Position numbers and translations under genes: made by a program. A DNA stretch of 64,000 nt, from contig CANXME010001269.1 in assembly GCA_948144175.1 (NCBI GenBank), positions 375,001 to 439,000 on the forward strand. Reading direction: 5' to 3'. Origin of the DNA: Closterium sp. NIES-65 (Eukaryota > Streptophyta > Zygnematophyceae > Desmidiales > Closteriaceae). Every line of letters begins with the position of its first letter. The first letter of the stretch is position 1. The notes under the pieces were generated by a model. That model ran no database searches and was not told the origin of the DNA. It worked only from the letters and a program-made list of their open reading frames with translations. Shown in pieces: positions 62,501 through 64,000 of this stretch.

Positions 62501-64000
62501 GACGGGCTTAGCCTTCAGGCACCCTCACCACACCACACAGCCGCCCTATCCCCCTCTCCCCCCGTTCACCCTACTCACTCGGGCAGCAGCTTGCGCACAG
62601 TAGTCGTCCGAAGAGTGGAGAAGAACGCTCCTCGATGCACGGAGCGGAAATGCGAGAGGTAGCGGTGCCAGTTGAGCTTATCCGCCACCACAGTGAACCC
62701 CGACCTCTGTTGCATGTCCAGCCCAGACGGGCTCGCCAGATTCCCCGTGTTCAGCATGTACTCGATGTCCTTCCCTATAAACGTCATCGAAAGCCCACCC
62801 GCCGGCGCCGCCCCTGCCGCCCCGGGCCGGCCGCCCTCGACGAGGCGGCGCAGCCAGTTGGAGGCGCGGAGGTCCGTGGTGGTGGGGTTGTCGACGAGCT
62901 CCTGGGCGGCGTGCGCTTGGATCTTGTGCAGGTGTACCTGCAGCTTCTCCTGAGGTGGAGAAGAGTGAAAGGGAAAGGGAAACAAGGGGAGGGGAGGGGA
63001 GCGGAGGGGAGGAAAGGGGTGGGTGGCATGCCGCATGCGCGTGTATCTTGTGCCAGTGTAGCTGCAGCTTCTCCTGAGAGGGTGGAGTGCGGGATACGGG
63101 GCAGGGAAAGGAAGGGGGGAGAAGTGAGGAGGGGGGGCGGCATGCGCTTGGATCTTGTGCAGCTGTAGATTCTCCTGATATGGTGGAATGTGGGGTATGG
63201 AGAAGGGAAGGTAAGGGGAGGGAACGGAAGGGGCCAGGAGGGAAGGGAAGGGGATGGGAGGGAAGGGAAGGGAAGGGGGGGGGGGGGGTTGACAAGGGGA
63301 ACGGGGAGGAGAAGTGAAACGAAAGCTGCATAAGTATAGCTGGAGCTTCTCCTGTGATGGGGGAATGTGGAATACGGAGAAGGGAAGGGGGCACAAGGGG
63401 AGGGGAGGGGAGGGGAGGGAAGGGGAGGGGAGGGGTGCGTTCCATAGGCAGGCATAGGGAGTGCAGCAGTTACAACTTCCTAGAGAGGGAGCGGACCTTG
63501 ATGAAGATGTTGAGGATGTGGCCAGGCAGGTAGAGCTCGTGATGCATGAGATGTCTCAGGAAGACAGCAGGAAAAGAAGATTGAGAGAGCATGGAGAGCG
63601 CAGGGAGAGAGCAAGAGAGAGAGGGAGCGGACCTTGATGAAGATGTTGAGGATGTGGCCTGGCAGGTAGAGCTCGTGATGCATGAGCGTGTCCATTGAGT
63701 CCTCCTGTGATAGCCCGTCCACCATCGACCATAGCTTGTGCAGCATAAAGCTGTTAATGGGGGGGAGAGGGGCACAAGCACAAGAGGGGAGGTGACGTGC
63801 ATTAGAGCTCGTGATGCATGAGCGTGTGTCTTCTCTGTCCTCCTGGGATAGCCCATCCACCATCGATCGACCACAGCTTGTGCAGCATGAAACTGAGAGG
63901 GAGGGGTGGAGGCACGAAGACATCAGAAAGAGGCAGGCACAGGCACAAGGCAAAGAGAGCCGAGCGCAAAAGGGGGGAGATGAGCCCTATAACGAGCCAA
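53595..64000 (-). CDS. RPA2: RNA polymerase I second-largest subunit, 5' end outside window
   Basis: Minus-strand gene, N-terminus beyond 64000. Likely exons in coding order: 63633-63750, 62579-62949, 61110-61585, 59972-60145, 59255-59437, 58429-58607, 57276-57351, 56724-56876, 56151-56294, 54969-55181 and 53595-54590. Diagnostic segments are [86 protein letters not shown] and [21 protein letters not shown], and in the last exon [35 protein letters not shown] and a zinc-binding CSLCGSLL...CRVCG. The MGKQTMG and last-exon sequences fit Pol I rather than Pol II or III. It forms half of the catalytic cleft that transcribes rRNA in the nucleolus. The last exon has a Pro/Ala-rich insert. In exon 61110-61585 the frame changes between its two conserved ends, so a further intron or an indel lies there. 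Most exons have extra partial copies. Confidence 0.85.
54806..54907 (-). repeat. Partial copy of the end of an RPA2 exon
   Basis: Minus-strand copy of [31 protein letters not shown] with its GTGAG donor, repeating the end of exon 54969-55181. Confidence 0.9.
55317..55592 (-). repeat. Two partial copies of the start of the same RPA2 exon
   Basis: At 55317-55437 ([33 protein letters not shown]..., close) and about 55505-55592 ([26 protein letters not shown], diverged) are minus-strand copies of the start of exon 54969-55181. Both lie on its acceptor side. Confidence 0.88.
55722..56062 (-). repeat. Two copies of the end of RPA2 exon 56151-56294, one split by a palindrome
   Basis: Copies of [21 protein letters not shown] lie at 55722-55802 and 55895-56060. 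The second is interrupted by about 60 bases containing the 42-bp palindrome, with GTGCCGATAAGC and GTGCCGATGAGC repeated on either side. Confidence 0.85.
55944..55985. repeat. 42-bp perfect palindrome inside an RPA2 exon copy
   Basis: Perfect 21-base arms centred on ACGT, core TTTTGAGACGTCTCAAAA. It is the same length as the palindrome at 4776-4817 but has different outer arms (AAAGAAGGAGTG here). It lies within the duplicated end of exon 56151-56294. Confidence 0.92.
56453..56700 (-). repeat. Two partial copies of the end of RPA2 exon 56724-56876
   Basis: Copies of [15 protein letters not shown] with the GTGAG or GTGCG donor at about 56453-56540 and 56613-56698, downstream of the full exon in gene orientation. 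Confidence 0.88.
57008..57292 (-). repeat. 19-bp array built from an RPA2 5' splice junction
   Basis: Fifteen 19-bp units. Read on the gene strand, each contains TACATCTACAAGGTACGG, i.e. the last codons of exon 57276-57351 (YIYK) plus its GTACGG donor. The array begins at the true junction and runs into the intron. A few units have CAATGT in place of CAAGGT, which removes the donor GT pair's exon context. Confidence 0.93.
57361..57468 (-). repeat. 12-bp array upstream of an RPA2 acceptor
   Basis: Nine 12-bp units; on the gene strand GT(A/T/G)CACCTGCCC. It abuts the acceptor GTGCACCAG|GTACGAC of exon 57276-57351, and each unit resembles that acceptor with ACCTG for ACCAG. Confidence 0.85.
57642..58163. 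mobile_element. hAT-like MITE inserted in an RPA2 exon copy
   Basis: A 522-bp element with 13-bp perfect terminal inverted repeats (TATACCTGTGCAA). It is flanked by 8-bp duplications GCTCCCGC / GCTCCCAC (7 of 8). Subterminal regions are rich in CGAGTA / GAGCCGAG motifs as in plant hAT MITEs. It encodes no transposase. It splits a duplicated copy of the RPA2 segment [25 protein letters not shown], so it inserted after that copy arose. Confidence 0.8.
58164..58345 (-). repeat. Partial copies of the end of RPA2 exon 58429-58607
   Basis: [26 protein letters not shown] recurs at about 58255-58345. It recurs again at 58164-58200, with its remainder at 57592-57641 beyond the hAT-like insertion. Immediately next to the true donor, a 17-18 bp unit GGTATAAGCACATACCC is repeated (58395-58440), again spanning the junction. 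Confidence 0.85.
58703..59275 (-). repeat. 26-bp array built from an RPA2 5' splice junction
   Basis: About 22 units of 26 bp. On the gene strand each carries ATGTACCAGTGCCAGGTCAG, which is the end of exon 59255-59437 (NMYQCQ) plus its GTCAG donor. It starts at the real junction and fills the intron to near the next exon. One unit is shortened by several bases near 59035. Confidence 0.93.
59494..59517. repeat. Degenerate TTTTGAG-family element between exon copies
   Basis: TTTTTGCGTCGACTTG then AAATTCAC, about four differences from the family form. It sits between the start of RPA2 exon 59255-59437 (GGGCAGAGCACGTCAAGAAA) and its acceptor-side copy (GGGCAGAGCACGTCGAGAAA, about 59528-59553). 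Confidence 0.55.
59520..59556 (-). repeat. Partial copy of the start of RPA2 exon 59255-59437
   Basis: Minus-strand [10 protein letters not shown] copy with acceptor context, followed by unrelated sequence containing the degenerate palindrome. Confidence 0.8.
59848..59976 (-). repeat. 16-bp array at an RPA2 5' splice junction
   Basis: Eight 16-bp units; on the gene strand GCAGGTGGGCACTGG. The first unit is the real junction of exon 59972-60145 (CTCGAGCAG|GTGAGCACTGG). Every unit keeps CAG|GT(G/A), so the array is a string of potential donors. Confidence 0.9.
60225..60920 (-). repeat. GGTAAT/GGTGAC hexamer-based array in RPA2 intron
   Basis: About 700 bases of GGTAATGGTGACGGTGATGG-type units with higher-order blocks of 24-36 bp. 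In other frames it gives only repeats such as VTITIT or GNGDGN. I see no clear exon origin. Confidence 0.92.
60950..61055 (-). repeat. Partial copy of the end of RPA2 exon 61110-61585
   Basis: Minus-strand [27 protein letters not shown], a copy of the full exon's [27 protein letters not shown], followed by the hexamer array. Confidence 0.85.
61630..61735 (-). repeat. Partial copy of the start of RPA2 exon 61110-61585
   Basis: Acceptor-preceded copy of [28 protein letters not shown] (exon copy top at about 61729), upstream of the full exon in gene orientation. Either acceptor could be used. Confidence 0.85.
61905..62505 (-). repeat. Three partial copies of the end of RPA2 exon 62579-62949
   Basis: Copies at about 62274-62500 ([21 protein letters not shown]...[10 protein letters not shown], nearly complete), 62085-62192 ([26 protein letters not shown], frame broken) and 61908-62005 (more diverged). 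All lie downstream of the full exon and the better ones keep the PE|GTGAG donor. Confidence 0.88.
63030..63360 (-). repeat. Three partial copies of the start of RPA2 exon 62579-62949
   Basis: Minus-strand copies of QEKLQLHxHKIxAHAA after TCAG or ATCAG acceptors at about 63035-63075, 63140-63178 and 63320-63355. The full exon begins at 62949 ([21 protein letters not shown]). G-rich simple sequence separates them. Confidence 0.82.
63495..63560 (-). repeat. Partial copy of the end of RPA2 exon 63633-63750
   Basis: Copy of [18 protein letters not shown] with its AAGGTCCGC donor, downstream of the full exon in gene orientation. Confidence 0.85.
63800..63895 (-). repeat. Partial copy of the start of RPA2 exon 63633-63750
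   Basis: Copy of [21 protein letters not shown], with four extra bases (CGAT) relative to the full exon, on the acceptor side. Confidence 0.8.

Noticed and set aside
1..64000. tRNA, rRNA or bacterial operon structure
   Set aside because: No cloverleaf or rRNA core sequence was recognised by eye. Split genes and LTR elements exclude a prokaryotic origin. A tRNAscan-SE run would be needed to exclude a tRNA fully.

Overview
This window is nuclear DNA from a eukaryote of the green lineage. Its genes are split by GT-AG introns. They include a plant-type RWP-RK (RKD-like) transcription factor, a Rubisco-LSMT-type SET methyltransferase and a plant-type dipeptidyl-peptidase IV. The transposons are plant-like Ty1/copia, Ty3/gypsy with a chromodomain, a PIF/Harbinger-like MITE and a hAT-like MITE. 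A streptophyte alga, perhaps a zygnematophyte, is my best guess from the style of the copia Gag; this is inference and no marker here proves it.

Layout. 506-2680 (+): unknown membrane protein. 3585-11756 (+): LSMT-like SET protein. 13071-16079 (+): filamin-Ig plus PC-esterase protein with a Harbinger-like MITE in intron 2. 16260-23299: Ty3/gypsy element with 5-bp target duplications whose 5' half is replaced by an antisense, doubly truncated copia fragment. 23305-25310: minisatellites. 25370-28048 (-): decayed copia. 28061-35221 (+): a full-length copia with 117-bp LTRs, inserted in that decayed copia. 36391-36696: small orphan ORF. 37434-39497 (+): predicted plastid membrane protein. 40404-47827 (+): S9 peptidase. 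48039-48365: probable solo LTR. 50519-52735 (+): RWP-RK protein. 53595 to beyond 64000 (-): RNA polymerase I second-largest subunit.

The most striking signal is not a single gene. In the SET, S9 peptidase and RPA2 genes, many exons are accompanied by extra partial copies of one exon edge together with its splice site. Acceptor-side copies lie upstream of the full exon and donor-side copies downstream. In RPA2 several minisatellites are arrays of a single splice junction: 15 copies of a 19-bp donor unit, about 22 copies of a 26-bp donor unit, and 8 copies of a 16-bp donor unit.

A second signal is a family of short palindromes with the core TTTTGAGNCGNCTCAAAA. Five are recognisable and two more are degenerate. 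Six of the seven sit at or between direct repeats, including the exon-edge duplications. Together these suggest a local duplication process, possibly linked to a palindromic element, that repeatedly copies splice junctions in this genome.

Exon boundaries were placed by eye from GT/AG consensus, reading phase and protein family conservation, and were not tested against transcripts.
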